Positions 1-6,929 of a stretch of DNA of 64,000 bases are shown piece by piece. Under the pieces are notes generated by a model, which did not search any database, was not told where the DNA came from, and worked only from the letters and a program-made list of their open reading frames with translations. Every line of letters begins with the position of its first letter. The stretch's first letter is position 1. The stretch is from Bacillota bacterium (lineage in GTDB: Bacteria > Bacillota > Clostridia > Lachnospirales > Lachnospiraceae): NCBI GenBank assembly GCA_023439505.1, contig JAEXNR010000046.1, positions 12,501 to 76,500 on the forward strand. The letters are read 5' to 3'. Made by a program: the position numbers and the translations under genes.

Positions 1-120
1 GGAGATGCTATCGGCTCGGTAATTATATTAACAAAGGAAGCGAAAATTAAATTTGGTGATATGGAATCAAAGCTTGCCAGCACAGCTGCTGCATTTTTAG
101 GAAGACAGATGGAACAATAA
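1..120 (+). CDS. spoVT: Stage V sporulation protein T, 3' end only
   Basis: The window opens inside a reading frame that gives 39 residues ending in KLASTAAAFLGRQMEQ and a TAA stop. This matches the C-terminus of SpoVT, an AbrB-like transcriptional regulator active in the forespore in Bacillus and Clostridia. Only the end of the C-terminal regulatory domain is visible; the start and the AbrB-type DNA-binding domain lie upstream of the window. The next genes, mazG and hup, keep the order known around spoVT in Firmicutes, which supports the call. A hairpin followed by five T residues comes about 35 bases after the stop. Confidence 0.8.
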   Translation, partial: GDAIGSVIILTKEAKIKFGDMESKLASTAAAFLGRQMEQ

Positions 121-155
121 AAAGTTGATTTGACAGCACAATGTTACAGCAGTAT

Positions 156-210
156 GCACCCCGATAGTCAGGCACTATGTTATCATAGAGGTTTACTAGG
201 GGTGCTTTTT
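156..210 (+). terminator. Intrinsic terminator after spoVT
   Basis: GCACCCC at 156-162 pairs with GGGGTGC at 199-205. TAGT/ACTA extends the stem inward after a small bulge, and a second small hairpin (CTATG/CATAG) sits in the loop. Five T residues follow at once. Confidence 0.7.
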
Positions 211-250
211 ACTGGGATATGGCTGCACCGGATTTCTTACAGAAGCACGC

Positions 251-278
251 TTGTAATATTCCCTGACATTGTTATAAT
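251..278 (+). promoter_or_regulatory. Probable sigma-A promoter for mazG-hup
   Basis: TTGTAA at 251-256 is followed 16 bases later by a perfect TATAAT at 273-278, about 38 bases before the mazG start and after the spoVT terminator. The -35 box is only a partial match. Confidence 0.5.
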
Positions 279-315
279 AGGGGTATGATAGTAAAATCTG
301 CTAAGGAGAGAGGAA

Positions 316-1098
316 ATGTCAAAATACAGCTTTGAAGCGTTTATGGATATCATTCGAAAACTCAGAAGTGAGGATGGCTGTCCCTGGGACAGAGAACAGA
401 CTCATGAGAGTCTGAAATCATGTTTGCTGGAAGAATGTTATGAAACTGTGGAAGCAATCAATAACCAGGATAACGAAAACCTTTGTGAAGAATTGGGCGA
501 TGTGCTGCTTCAGGTAGCGCTTCATAGTGCCATTGCAGAGGAACTGGAAGAATTTACGGTGGAAGATGTCATTTCTGTTGTGTCCGAAAAAATGATAAGA
601 AGACACCCTCATGTATTTGGCAATGTTACGGTTTCTAGTGCCAGTGATGTTGTTGATAACTGGGAAGTGATAAAAGGACAGGAGAAAAAAGAAAATAGCC
701 TGAAAGATGAAATTGAAAGAATACCCAGGGCTCTGCCTGCAACGATCAGAGCGCAAAAAGTTCAGAAGAAAGCAGCCAAATCCGGTATGGACTTTACAGA
801 CCATAAACAAGTGATGGAGAAGGTGCATGAAGAGCTGAAAGAATTACAGGAAGCAATTGATGAGAGAGATCAAAACAGGATAGACGAAGAATTCGGAGAT
901 GTCCTGTTTTCGATGGTGAATTTGTCCCGGTTTTTACATTTAAATGCAGAAAATTCCTTGACAAATTCAACTAATAAGTTTATAAATAGATTTGTAGATG
1001 TTTTAGCATTATCCGAGAGCAAGGGACAGAATCTATGCGAATTAACCCTCGCAGAGCAGGATGCTTTGTGGCGGAAAGTGAAACAATCATCCGATTAA
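316..1098 (+). CDS. mazG: Nucleoside triphosphate pyrophosphohydrolase MazG (YabN type)
   Basis: This 260-residue protein carries two MazG (all-alpha NTP-PPase) domains. The first has the acidic signature LLEECYETVEAI near residue 38 and EELGDVLLQ near 58. The second has DEEFGD at 190-195. The acidic residues bind Mg2+; the family hydrolyses NTPs to NMP and PPi and is thought to clear abnormal nucleotides. A signature GCPWDREQTH near residue 21 is typical of MazG. The length equals the tandem-domain form of E. coli MazG; the Bacillus homologue YabN has an extra N-terminal methylase-like domain that is absent here. An AGGAGAGAGG ribosome site precedes the ATG. The gene lies 40 bases upstream of hup and is probably cotranscribed with it. 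Confidence 0.93.
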   Translation: MSKYSFEAFMDIIRKLRSEDGCPWDREQTHESLKSCLLEECYETVEAINNQDNENLCEELGDVLLQVALHSAIAEELEEFTVEDVISVVSEKMIRRHPHVFGNVTVSSASDVVDNWEVIKGQEKKENSLKDEIERIPRALPATIRAQKVQKKAAKSGMDFTDHKQVMEKVHEELKELQEAIDERDQNRIDEEFGDVLFSMVNLSRFLHLNAENSLTNSTNKFINRFVDVLALSESKGQNLCELTLAEQDALWRKVKQSSD

Positions 1099-1138
1099 TG
1101 AAAAAATATAATGAATACGTTAGAGGAGGAGTAAATCC

Positions 1139-1414
1139 ATGAACAAAGCAGAATTAGTTGCAGCAATCGCAGAAAAAACAGAATTTTCTAAAAAAGATGC
1201 AGAGAAGGCTTTAAAGGCTTTCACTGATGTAGTTACAGAGGAATTAGTAAAGGGAGATAAAGTACAATTAGTTGGTTTCGGAACATTTGAAGTTTCAGAA
1301 AGACCCGCAAGAACCGGTAGAAATCCATTAACCAAGGAGCCAATTGATATAGCTGCATCTAAAGCACCTAAGTTCAAAGCTGGTAAGGCTTTAAAGGATA
1401 TTATAAACGCGTAG
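1139..1414 (+). CDS. hup: DNA-binding protein HU
   Basis: This 91-residue protein begins MNKAELVAAIAEK and contains the HU/IHF arm signature (VGFGTFEVSERPARTGRNP, residues about 41-59). HU is a dimeric, histone-like protein that bends DNA, compacts the nucleoid and assists replication and repair. Its length is normal for the family. A GAGGAGG ribosome site lies eight bases before the ATG. The gene follows mazG by 40 bases, and a strong terminator lies just downstream, so mazG-hup probably forms one transcription unit. The order spoVT-mazG-HU-S4 protein-yabP is conserved in Lachnospiraceae. Nothing unusual is seen. Confidence 0.95.
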   Translation: MNKAELVAAIAEKTEFSKKDAEKALKAFTDVVTEELVKGDKVQLVGFGTFEVSERPARTGRNPLTKEPIDIAASKAPKFKAGKALKDIINA

Positions 1415-1427
1415 TTTTATTGATTAG

Positions 1428-1488
1428 AAAGACTGTTTTAAATTCCGGATCTCTATGGGGTGTAGGGTTTTTAAAACAGTCTTTTTTT
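1428..1488 (+). terminator. Intrinsic terminator after hup
   Basis: AAAGACTGTTTTAAA at 1428-1442 pairs with TTTAAAACAGTCTTT; the loop is about 25 bases. A run of seven T residues ends the structure. Confidence 0.9.
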
Positions 1489-1566
1489 ATGCAGAAGGAA
1501 CGTAAGGGAATGCCATGAGTATATAGGGCTTGAGGATTATAATATACTAAAGGACGGTAGCATAAA

Positions 1567-2349
1567 TTGAAGATAGGAATATTTGATTCGGGAATCGGGG
1601 GACTTACCGTACTTCATCAGGCAAGGATTACATTACCCGAAGAAGAATTTATATATTATGCGGATTCGGATCATGTACCGTATGGAACGAAAACCAAAGA
1701 TGAAATTGCCGGCTATGTGTTTGAGGCAGTGGATTTTTTTATAAAAAGGAATGTAAGTGCGATTATCATTGCCTGCAATACGGCTACCAGTGTAGTGATC
1801 GAAGATTTACGAAATAGTTATTCTATTCCGATTCTGGGTATGGAGCCGGCTGTCAAACCTGCTGTGAAAAAGTGCAATCAGAAAAGAGTAATGGTATGTG
1901 CTACGCCGTTAACAATCAGAGAAGAGAAGCTTAAGAATCTGCTGCGGCAGGTGGATGAAGACCATGTGGTGGATTTGCTGGCATTACCTGAGCTTGTCAG
2001 ATATGCAGAACTGGAATTGTTTGAATCGAATAATTCGGAGGAGTATTTAAGACAGGCACTGATGCCCTTTCAACTGGAGGAATATTCGGCGGTCATTCTG
2101 GGATGTACACATTTTAATTACTTTAAGGACACCTTTCGCAGGATTTTTCCAATACAGGCGGAATTTATCGACGGGAGTGAGGGTACGGTGAATCATCTGA
2201 AAAATATCCTCTCAGGAAACGAAGGCATGGCAAAGGCAAAGCCATCCGTCGAATACTATATTTCAGGAAGAAAAGTAATCAAGGATGAGACCTTAAAAAA
2301 GTTCGAACGGCTGCAGGAGCGACTGGAGAGAATGAGGCAGATTATGTAA
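1567..2349 (+). CDS. murI: Glutamate racemase, TTG start
   Basis: MurI interconverts L- and D-glutamate to supply D-Glu for peptidoglycan. The 260-residue protein starts with the family signature FDSGIGGLTV (residues 6-15, containing the catalytic-site Asp-Ser). It has both catalytic cysteines: C70 in ACNTATS and C180 in LGCTHF. The start codon is TTG at 1567, preceded by AAAGGACGG; no in-frame ATG lies close by and the product starts MKIGIFDSG as expected, so the TTG is accepted. A TATAAT at 1538-1543 could be a -10 box but no good -35 was seen. It stands between the hup terminator and rqcP, 46 bases from the latter. Confidence 0.93.
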   Translation: MKIGIFDSGIGGLTVLHQARITLPEEEFIYYADSDHVPYGTKTKDEIAGYVFEAVDFFIKRNVSAIIIACNTATSVVIEDLRNSYSIPILGMEPAVKPAVKKCNQKRVMVCATPLTIREEKLKNLLRQVDEDHVVDLLALPELVRYAELELFESNNSEEYLRQALMPFQLEEYSAVILGCTHFNYFKDTFRRIFPIQAEFIDGSEGTVNHLKNILSGNEGMAKAKPSVEYYISGRKVIKDETLKKFERLQERLERMRQIM

Positions 2350-2395
2350 TGGAGAGGTACCCTGAGGGTATGAACAATAGCAGAAAGGTTAATTT

Positions 2396-2635
2396 ATGAG
2401 ATTAGATAAATTTTTGAAAGTATCAAGATTAATAAAACGCAGAACCATCGCAAATGAAGCATGTGATGCAGGGAGAGTTTCCGTGAACCAAAAACCGGCG
2501 AAGGCTTCTACTGAAGTTAAAATCGGAGATGTGATAGAAATCGGTTTTGGTACGAAGGTGGTAAAAGTGGAAGTTGTGAATGTGCAGGAAACCACAAAGA
2601 AGGATGATGCAAAGGAACTGATTAAGTATCTTTGA
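2396..2635 (+). CDS. rqcP: S4-domain RNA-binding protein RqcP (YabO)
   Basis: This 79-residue protein is almost entirely one S4 RNA-binding domain, beginning MRLDKFLKVSRLIKRRT with the basic helix that contacts rRNA. Its family member in Bacillus, YabO/RqcP, works with RqcH in ribosome-associated quality control, stabilising the P-site tRNA during C-terminal alanine tailing on stalled 50S subunits. Identification rests on size, the S4 signature and the conserved position before yabP. The window also holds mutS2, whose product (RqcU in Bacillus) acts in the same rescue pathway at collided ribosomes. The ribosome site AGAAAGG is modest. Confidence 0.88.
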   Translation: MRLDKFLKVSRLIKRRTIANEACDAGRVSVNQKPAKASTEVKIGDVIEIGFGTKVVKVEVVNVQETTKKDDAKELIKYL

Positions 2636-2682
2636 GGTTGTGCAATTCCTTTGACAGATTCCTCGATTTAAAAATTGCAGCG

Positions 2683-2711
2683 TCATGAAGTGGCAAGTCT
2701 TCTCATATACT
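2683..2711 (+). promoter_or_regulatory. Putative sigma-E promoter for yabP-yabQ
   Basis: TCATGAA at 2683-2689 and CATATACT at 2704-2711 are separated by 14 bases. They resemble the mother-cell sigma-E consensus (KMATATT, 14-15 bases, CATACANT): -35 4/7, -10 close. In Bacillus the yabP-yabQ pair is sigma-E dependent, which supports the reading. Confidence 0.5.
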
Positions 2712-2780
2712 TAACAAGGTATATCTTGGTCTATTCTAAAAGTAGATACCGAAAGGTATAGGATTGAGGAGGCTTTTTTG

Positions 2781-3071
2781 ATGGAAGAAAAACAGCAACA
2801 AATTCTTAAGGGGCACAAATTAAATATCAATGCGAGAAAAACGGCGGCAATTACCGGTGTTAATGATGTTTTGTCTTTTGATGCGGGAGAAGTTCTCTTA
2901 CAGACAGAGCAGGGAATACTTATGATACGTGGCGGAGAACTGCATGTTAACCGCCTTTCCCTGGAGAAGGGCGAAGTGGACATTGACGGCAGAATCGACA
3001 GCTTAACATATTCTGATACGGCGAATTATGGGAAATCCGGAGAATCACTGTTTGGCAGGCTTTTTAAGTAG
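2781..3071 (+). CDS. yabP: Sporulation protein YabP
   Basis: This 96-residue protein belongs to the YabP/YqfC family of small sporulation proteins, needed for normal spore formation, possibly in coat or cortex assembly. Visible landmarks are a short hydrophilic N-terminus followed by a beta-rich core (ILMIRGGELHVNRLSLEKGEV near residues 53-73). The ATG at 2781 is preferred over the TTG at 2778 because the strong AGGAGG at 2767-2772 stands eight bases from it. The gene is directly followed by yabQ (nine bases) and lies under a sigma-E-like promoter. The order rqcP-yabP-yabQ-divIC is the Bacillus order. Confidence 0.88.
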   Translation: MEEKQQQILKGHKLNINARKTAAITGVNDVLSFDAGEVLLQTEQGILMIRGGELHVNRLSLEKGEVDIDGRIDSLTYSDTANYGKSGESLFGRLFK

Positions 3072-3080
3072 GAGGCCTGT

Positions 3081-3722
3081 ATGAATAAAGCGATTAATAT
3101 AGAGCTGCAGTTTTTTATGATCTCCATTTTATGGGGAGCCATTTTGCTGTTTGCTTATGACCTGATCAGAATATTACGAAGGGTAATAAAGCATAATGGT
3201 TTCTTTCTGGCACTGGAAGACCTGATTTTCTGGGTAGTATCCAGTGTATTTATCTTTGCCATGATGTATAAAGAAAATAATGGAATCATCAGAGGATTTT
3301 CCGTTGCAGGTATGGGAATCGGGATGGTTCTGTACCATTATATTTTAAGTGACTGGTTTGTAGGATTTGTTACAAAATTAATCAATTTATTATTGTGGCC
3401 GATTCGCCGTGTTTTAAAGAAGATAGAGCGAATCGTTCATTTCTTGTACGTCAGAGTGAAGAAACTGGAAAATAATCTATTGTTACGATTGAAAAAAAAT
3501 GTGAAATCTATTAAAATGTTAATGGAGGAACGAAAACATAAAAAAGAGCAAAAGCATAAGAAACAAAGAGAGATCAAGGCTGCAAGAAAGAAATTAAAGC
3601 AGCAAAAACAGCAAGAACAGCAAAAACAGCAAAAGAAGCCGTCAATAAAGCCGAAAGAGGAGCAAAGGACAGCTGCTACAAAGAAAAACAGACAAACATC
3701 AGGTTCAAAAAACAGAGAATGA
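3081..3722 (+). CDS. yabQ: Spore cortex biosynthesis membrane protein YabQ
   Basis: The 213-residue protein has an N-terminal membrane part: hydrophobic stretches at about residues 10-30, 42-62 and 70-90, followed by a basic amphipathic segment. It matches the YabQ family, forespore-surrounding membrane proteins required for cortex synthesis. The last 65 residues are extremely rich in Lys, Gln and Arg with runs of QQKQQ type. This tail is low-complexity and is probably a variable cytoplasmic extension. The stop codon overlaps the ATG of divIC by four bases (ATGA), showing translational coupling. Confidence 0.87.
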   Translation: MNKAINIELQFFMISILWGAILLFAYDLIRILRRVIKHNGFFLALEDLIFWVVSSVFIFAMMYKENNGIIRGFSVAGMGIGMVLYHYILSDWFVGFVTKLINLLLWPIRRVLKKIERIVHFLYVRVKKLENNLLLRLKKNVKSIKMLMEERKHKKEQKHKKQREIKAARKKLKQQKQQEQQKQQKKPSIKPKEEQRTAATKKNRQTSGSKNRE

Positions 3723-4051
3723 GTAACCGCAATTTTTTGAGGAGAGTGACAGGTATGAGAAGAAGATCTAAAAAGGGGACAGGGATAGGTATCATATCCT
3801 TTGTGGTGTTATTGCTATTTGCCATTGTTACATACAAGAGATTGGATTTGAATAAAGAATATAAAGAGAACAAGACAGAGATTACCAAGCTGGAAGATCA
3901 GATTCAGGATCAGAATGATCGCAAGAATGATTTAGAAAATAAGAAGGCCTATGTTCAGACAAAGCAATATATTGAAGATACAGCCAGAGACAAGCTGGGG
4001 TTGGTTAATAAGGATGATGTTATTTTTAAGCCTGAAGATACGGAAGAATAA
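3719..4051 (+). CDS. divIC: Septum formation initiator DivIC/FtsB
   Basis: The 110-residue bitopic protein has a basic cytoplasmic N-terminus (residues 1-21), one membrane helix (about 22-41) and an external coiled coil (about 45-80; heptads in KLEDQIQDQNDRKNDLENK). A C-terminal segment ARDKLGLV is typical of FtsB/DivIC. The family forms the FtsL-FtsB(DivIC)-FtsQ(DivIB) subcomplex that activates septal peptidoglycan synthesis. The start overlaps the yabQ stop. Sporulation and vegetative promoters may both reach it. Length and layout are normal. Confidence 0.9.
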   Translation: MSNRNFLRRVTGMRRRSKKGTGIGIISFVVLLLFAIVTYKRLDLNKEYKENKTEITKLEDQIQDQNDRKNDLENKKAYVQTKQYIEDTARDKLGLVNKDDVIFKPEDTEE

Positions 4052-4090
4052 TTTGAGAACAGTTTGGATATGATTTTTATTAAATTATGA

Positions 4091-4119
4091 TTGACAAGTA
4101 TTAAGAAAGCAGATATAAT
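4091..4119 (+). promoter_or_regulatory. Consensus sigma-A promoter for tRNA-Met
   Basis: TTGACA at 4091-4096 and TATAAT at 4114-4119 are separated by exactly 17 bases: a perfect consensus promoter, 43 bases before the mature tRNA. Such strength is typical of stable RNA genes. Confidence 0.9.
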
Positions 4120-4162
4120 TGTCTTCGTTGCCGATTTAGATCATCCTCGACAAAATATTTAC

Positions 4163-4236
4163 GGCGAAGTAGCTCAGTTGGCGAGAGCACGCGGTTCATA
4201 CCCGCGGTGTCGGCGGTTCAAATCCGTCCTTCGCTA
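4163..4236 (+). tRNA. tRNA-Met (CAT anticodon, elongator type)
   Basis: The 74-base sequence folds as a cloverleaf. The acceptor stem is GGCGAAG/CTTCGCT (first pair G-U), the D-arm contains AGCTCAGTTGG, and the anticodon stem is CGCGG/CCGCG with loop TTCATAC. The T-arm contains GGTTCAAATCC and the discriminator base is A. No CCA is encoded. The stem resembles elongator tRNA-Met (CGGTTCATACCCG context) and lacks the GGG/CCC initiator feature. An AUA-reading tRNA-Ile with lysidine cannot be formally excluded. Confidence 0.93.
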
Positions 4237-4240
4237 TTCA

Positions 4241-4271
4241 AAAAGGTTCTGACGAAGTCAGAACCTTTTTT
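4241..4271 (+). terminator. Intrinsic terminator of tRNA-Met
   Basis: AAAAGGTTCTGAC pairs with GTCAGAACCTTTT around a GAA loop; the T run is six bases long. It starts four bases after the tRNA. Confidence 0.95.
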
Positions 4272-4445
4272 GCGTCGTGTGCATGGATTGGTGTAAGCCG
4301 GACCATCCTGGGACGAACATTTCCGCAAGTAATAGAATTCTGCCGTTATCATGCCTCTCCAGGGGTAAGGATAAAACAGGTTATTATCTTCTTAAAGCAA
4401 CTGAACTCCCTATATTCGATGATATCATCTTTTCAATGGAATTAT

Positions 4446-4511
4446 TGTCAAAAAGTTTTCAGTGAATGGGACTTCTTTTTGACAAAGATTTTAATTTGCT
4501 CTGCCTATAAT
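4446..4511 (+). promoter_or_regulatory. spoIIE promoter with 21-bp spacer and Spo0A-like boxes
   Basis: TTGACA at 4479-4484 and TATAAT at 4506-4511 are both perfect but lie 21 bases apart instead of 17. The Bacillus spoIIE and spoIIG promoters have the same unusual 21-22 base spacing and need Spo0A~P. TGTCAAA at 4446-4452 and its inverse TTTGACA at 4478-4484 (overlapping the -35) each differ by one base from the 0A box TGTCGAA. The rest of the 4272-4564 gap holds no convincing gene. Confidence 0.7.
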
Positions 4512-4564
4512 TACAACACGATCTTAGGAACGACCGAAGAACAAATCAGGAGGAGCATATTAAA

Positions 4565-6850
4565 ATGGAAGTTGATAGAAAAAGGGCTGTTTTAATTCAT
4601 GGGATAGGAGTGCTGATTGCCAGAGCGGTTTTCTTTCAGATGAACCCACTGGCCATCGGATACTTTACCGCTGCCTATCTGGACGGGGCCGGCGGAGGTT
4701 TTGCGCTATTTGCTATCTTATTGGGAGCAGCCACCGTTATGGCGCCGGTAAAGATCTGGAAGCTGCTGCTTACCATGTTTACTACTTTGATAATTATGGA
4801 AATACCCGGTATTAAGAAAAGGAAAATACCGCATTTCATCTCTTATGCCATACCCTCGTTTCTTCTGGGTCTGTATTCTATGGTGGAAGCCACATCAGGA
4901 GGACTGGCAGGCAGTGAACTGTTACTGACCGGATTGGAAGTCATCATTGCCTATGTATCTGCAGGGATGTTTAAAAGCGGTATTCATTATATCCTGGGTG
5001 TCAACAAAGGAGTTAAAATGAATAATGAACAAATGGTCAGCATGGCAGTGATCATCGCGGTCATCATCTATGCCGTTCCCCAGCTGTCCATTCCTCATAT
5101 AGCACCGTTAGAAACGGCAGTGTTCTTTACTATCTTATTTTTCACTTATAAATACGGTGTGGGCCAGGGAACGGTTACAGGTGCTGTCTGCGGCCTGGCT
5201 CTTAATTTAAGAGGGGCAGCAATGTCGGATGCAGGGCTGCTTACGATGATGGGAATTATTCCGGCTGTTTTTAGAGGCCTTGGACGGTTCCCGACAGCAG
5301 CAATCTATATGGCTACGGCAGCCTTAATGGGGCTGGTATATCGGGGCAATGCTTTCTCTGGTCAGGAAATAGGTGCGTTATTATCTGCAGTGGTATTGTT
5401 TTTATTGCTTCCCCCAAGGCTGACAGAACGCTCAGATGATGAGGAAGCACAGCAGTCGGGGTTGACTGCGTCCAATCATCTGAAAAAGATAGCAAAGTCA
5501 AAGATGCAGACATTCTCCGAATCGTTTTTGAAATTATCAAGAACACTGGACACGATTACAGAGAAACAGATGAAGATCAGACAACAGGAGATTAATCGTA
5601 TCTTTGAAGATATTTCCGACAAATTGTGCAAGAATTGCAGCAACTGCAGTGAATGCTGGGAGAAGAATTTCCAGCAGACCTATGAAGCGGCATGCAATAT
5701 GTTTGATGTGGCCGAAAAAAACGGCGTGGTTACCAGAGAAGATATCCCCCTGCATTTTCTTACGGAATGCTGTTATTCTGAGCAATTTGTCGATGAAACA
5801 AATCATGAATTCGAAATCGCTAAATTAAATCATATCTGGTATAACCGTATCGCTGAGAATAGAGGTGTGATCTCTGACCAGCTTCGGGAGGTGTCAAGCG
5901 TAATCAAAGAAATGACCGGAGCGATTTATGAATCAGCTCTTGTGCTCAATGAGATGGAAGACAGGGTTGCCCGTCATCTGAAATCACAATCCATTCAGGC
6001 GAAAGATATCACGATTATCGAACGCAGTGATAAAAGAAAGGAAATCTATCTGAATGCATCCTTAAGAAGGGGAAAATGTATCACGACCAGGGAAGCGGCG
6101 AGTATGATCGGAGATGCCATGGGAATTAAGATGAAACCTTCAGAAGTCTGTAAAATGGTGATTACAAAGGAGTATGATCATTACACCTTTATGGAGGACA
6201 CAAAGTTTAAGGTGCTGACCGGAGTGGCAAGGGCAATGAAGGAGAATGTATCCGGGGATAGTTTCTCTGTTCTTAAGATGGAGAATGGGGAGGTGATGTT
6301 AGCTTTATCCGATGGAATGGGGACGGGAGTACAAGCCGGAGAGGAGAGCGAGACGGTTCTGGCGCTTCTTGAACAGATGATGGAGGCTGGATTTAAGCCG
6401 GAAGCGGCGATTAAGCTGATTAATTCCAGCTTGGTGCTCAATACGGACAGACAGATGTTTTCTACTATTGATTTGAGCATGATCAATTTGTTCACAGGAG
6501 TATGCGAATTTGTGAAGATCGGGGCAGCAGCGGCTTTTATTAAGCGGGACAACTGGGTGGAGACTATTAGTTCCACCACGCTTCCGATTGGAGTATTTGG
6601 CGATGTGGATTACGATATGGTAACGAAGAAACTATATGAGGGGGACATGGTCATCATGGTTACAGACGGGATCCTGGACAGTGTCGTCGAAGAGGAGAAG
6701 GAAGCTTTTCTTGAAAACTTCATAATGGAGATCAAAAGTAATAATCCCCAGGAAATAGCCAATAAAATACTGGAAAATGCTTTGTCCCAAAGTAATTTTA
6801 TTCCCAGGGATGATATGACGGTGATAACAGCCGGAATATGGCAAAAATAA
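4565..6850 (+). CDS. spoIIE: Stage II sporulation protein E, serine phosphatase
   Basis: SpoIIE dephosphorylates SpoIIAA-P, which releases sigma-F in the forespore, and it also binds the polar septum. The 761-residue protein has a multi-helix membrane domain (about residues 10-285), a central region rich in cysteines (CKNCSNCSECW near 355) and a C-terminal PP2C-type phosphatase. Metal-binding aspartates are visible at D583 (LSDGMGTG) and D701 (VTDGILDS). Length is slightly below Bacillus SpoIIE (827). AGGAGGAG lies before the ATG. The upstream promoter has the spacing expected for Spo0A control. Confidence 0.95.
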   Translation: MEVDRKRAVLIHGIGVLIARAVFFQMNPLAIGYFTAAYLDGAGGGFALFAILLGAATVMAPVKIWKLLLTMFTTLIIMEIPGIKKRKIPHFISYAIPSFLLGLYSMVEATSGGLAGSELLLTGLEVIIAYVSAGMFKSGIHYILGVNKGVKMNNEQMVSMAVIIAVIIYAVPQLSIPHIAPLETAVFFTILFFTYKYGVGQGTVTGAVCGLALNLRGAAMSDAGLLTMMGIIPAVFRGLGRFPTAAIYMATAALMGLVYRGNAFSGQEIGALLSAVVLFLLLPPRLTERSDDEEAQQSGLTASNHLKKIAKSKMQTFSESFLKLSRTLDTITEKQMKIRQQEINRIFEDISDKLCKNCSNCSECWEKNFQQTYEAACNMFDVAEKNGVVTREDIPLHFLTECCYSEQFVDETNHEFEIAKLNHIWYNRIAENRGVISDQLREVSSVIKEMTGAIYESALVLNEMEDRVARHLKSQSIQAKDITIIERSDKRKEIYLNASLRRGKCITTREAASMIGDAMGIKMKPSEVCKMVITKEYDHYTFMEDTKFKVLTGVARAMKENVSGDSFSVLKMENGEVMLALSDGMGTGVQAGEESETVLALLEQMMEAGFKPEAAIKLINSSLVLNTDRQMFSTIDLSMINLFTGVCEFVKIGAAAAFIKRDNWVETISSTTLPIGVFGDVDYDMVTKKLYEGDMVIMVTDGILDSVVEEEKEAFLENFIMEIKSNNPQEIANKILENALSQSNFIPRDDMTVITAGIWQK

Positions 6851-6870
6851 GGCGAAAATGAAAAAATTCG

Positions 6871-6899
6871 TTGAAATGTCCTGCTAAAAAGGGTAGAAT
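6871..6899 (+). promoter_or_regulatory. Sigma-A promoter for tilS-hpt-ftsH
   Basis: TTGAAA at 6871-6876 and TAGAAT at 6894-6899 are separated by 17 bases and lie 30 bases before tilS. Confidence 0.65.
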
Positions 6900-6929
6900 A
6901 CAATTGACATTTTTGAAAAGGACAATGAC

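Noticed and set aside
4277..4465. 62-codon open frame between tRNA-Met and spoIIE
   Set aside because: No ribosome site, follows the tRNA terminator directly, unbiased composition, and the region ahead of spoIIE is promoter DNA.
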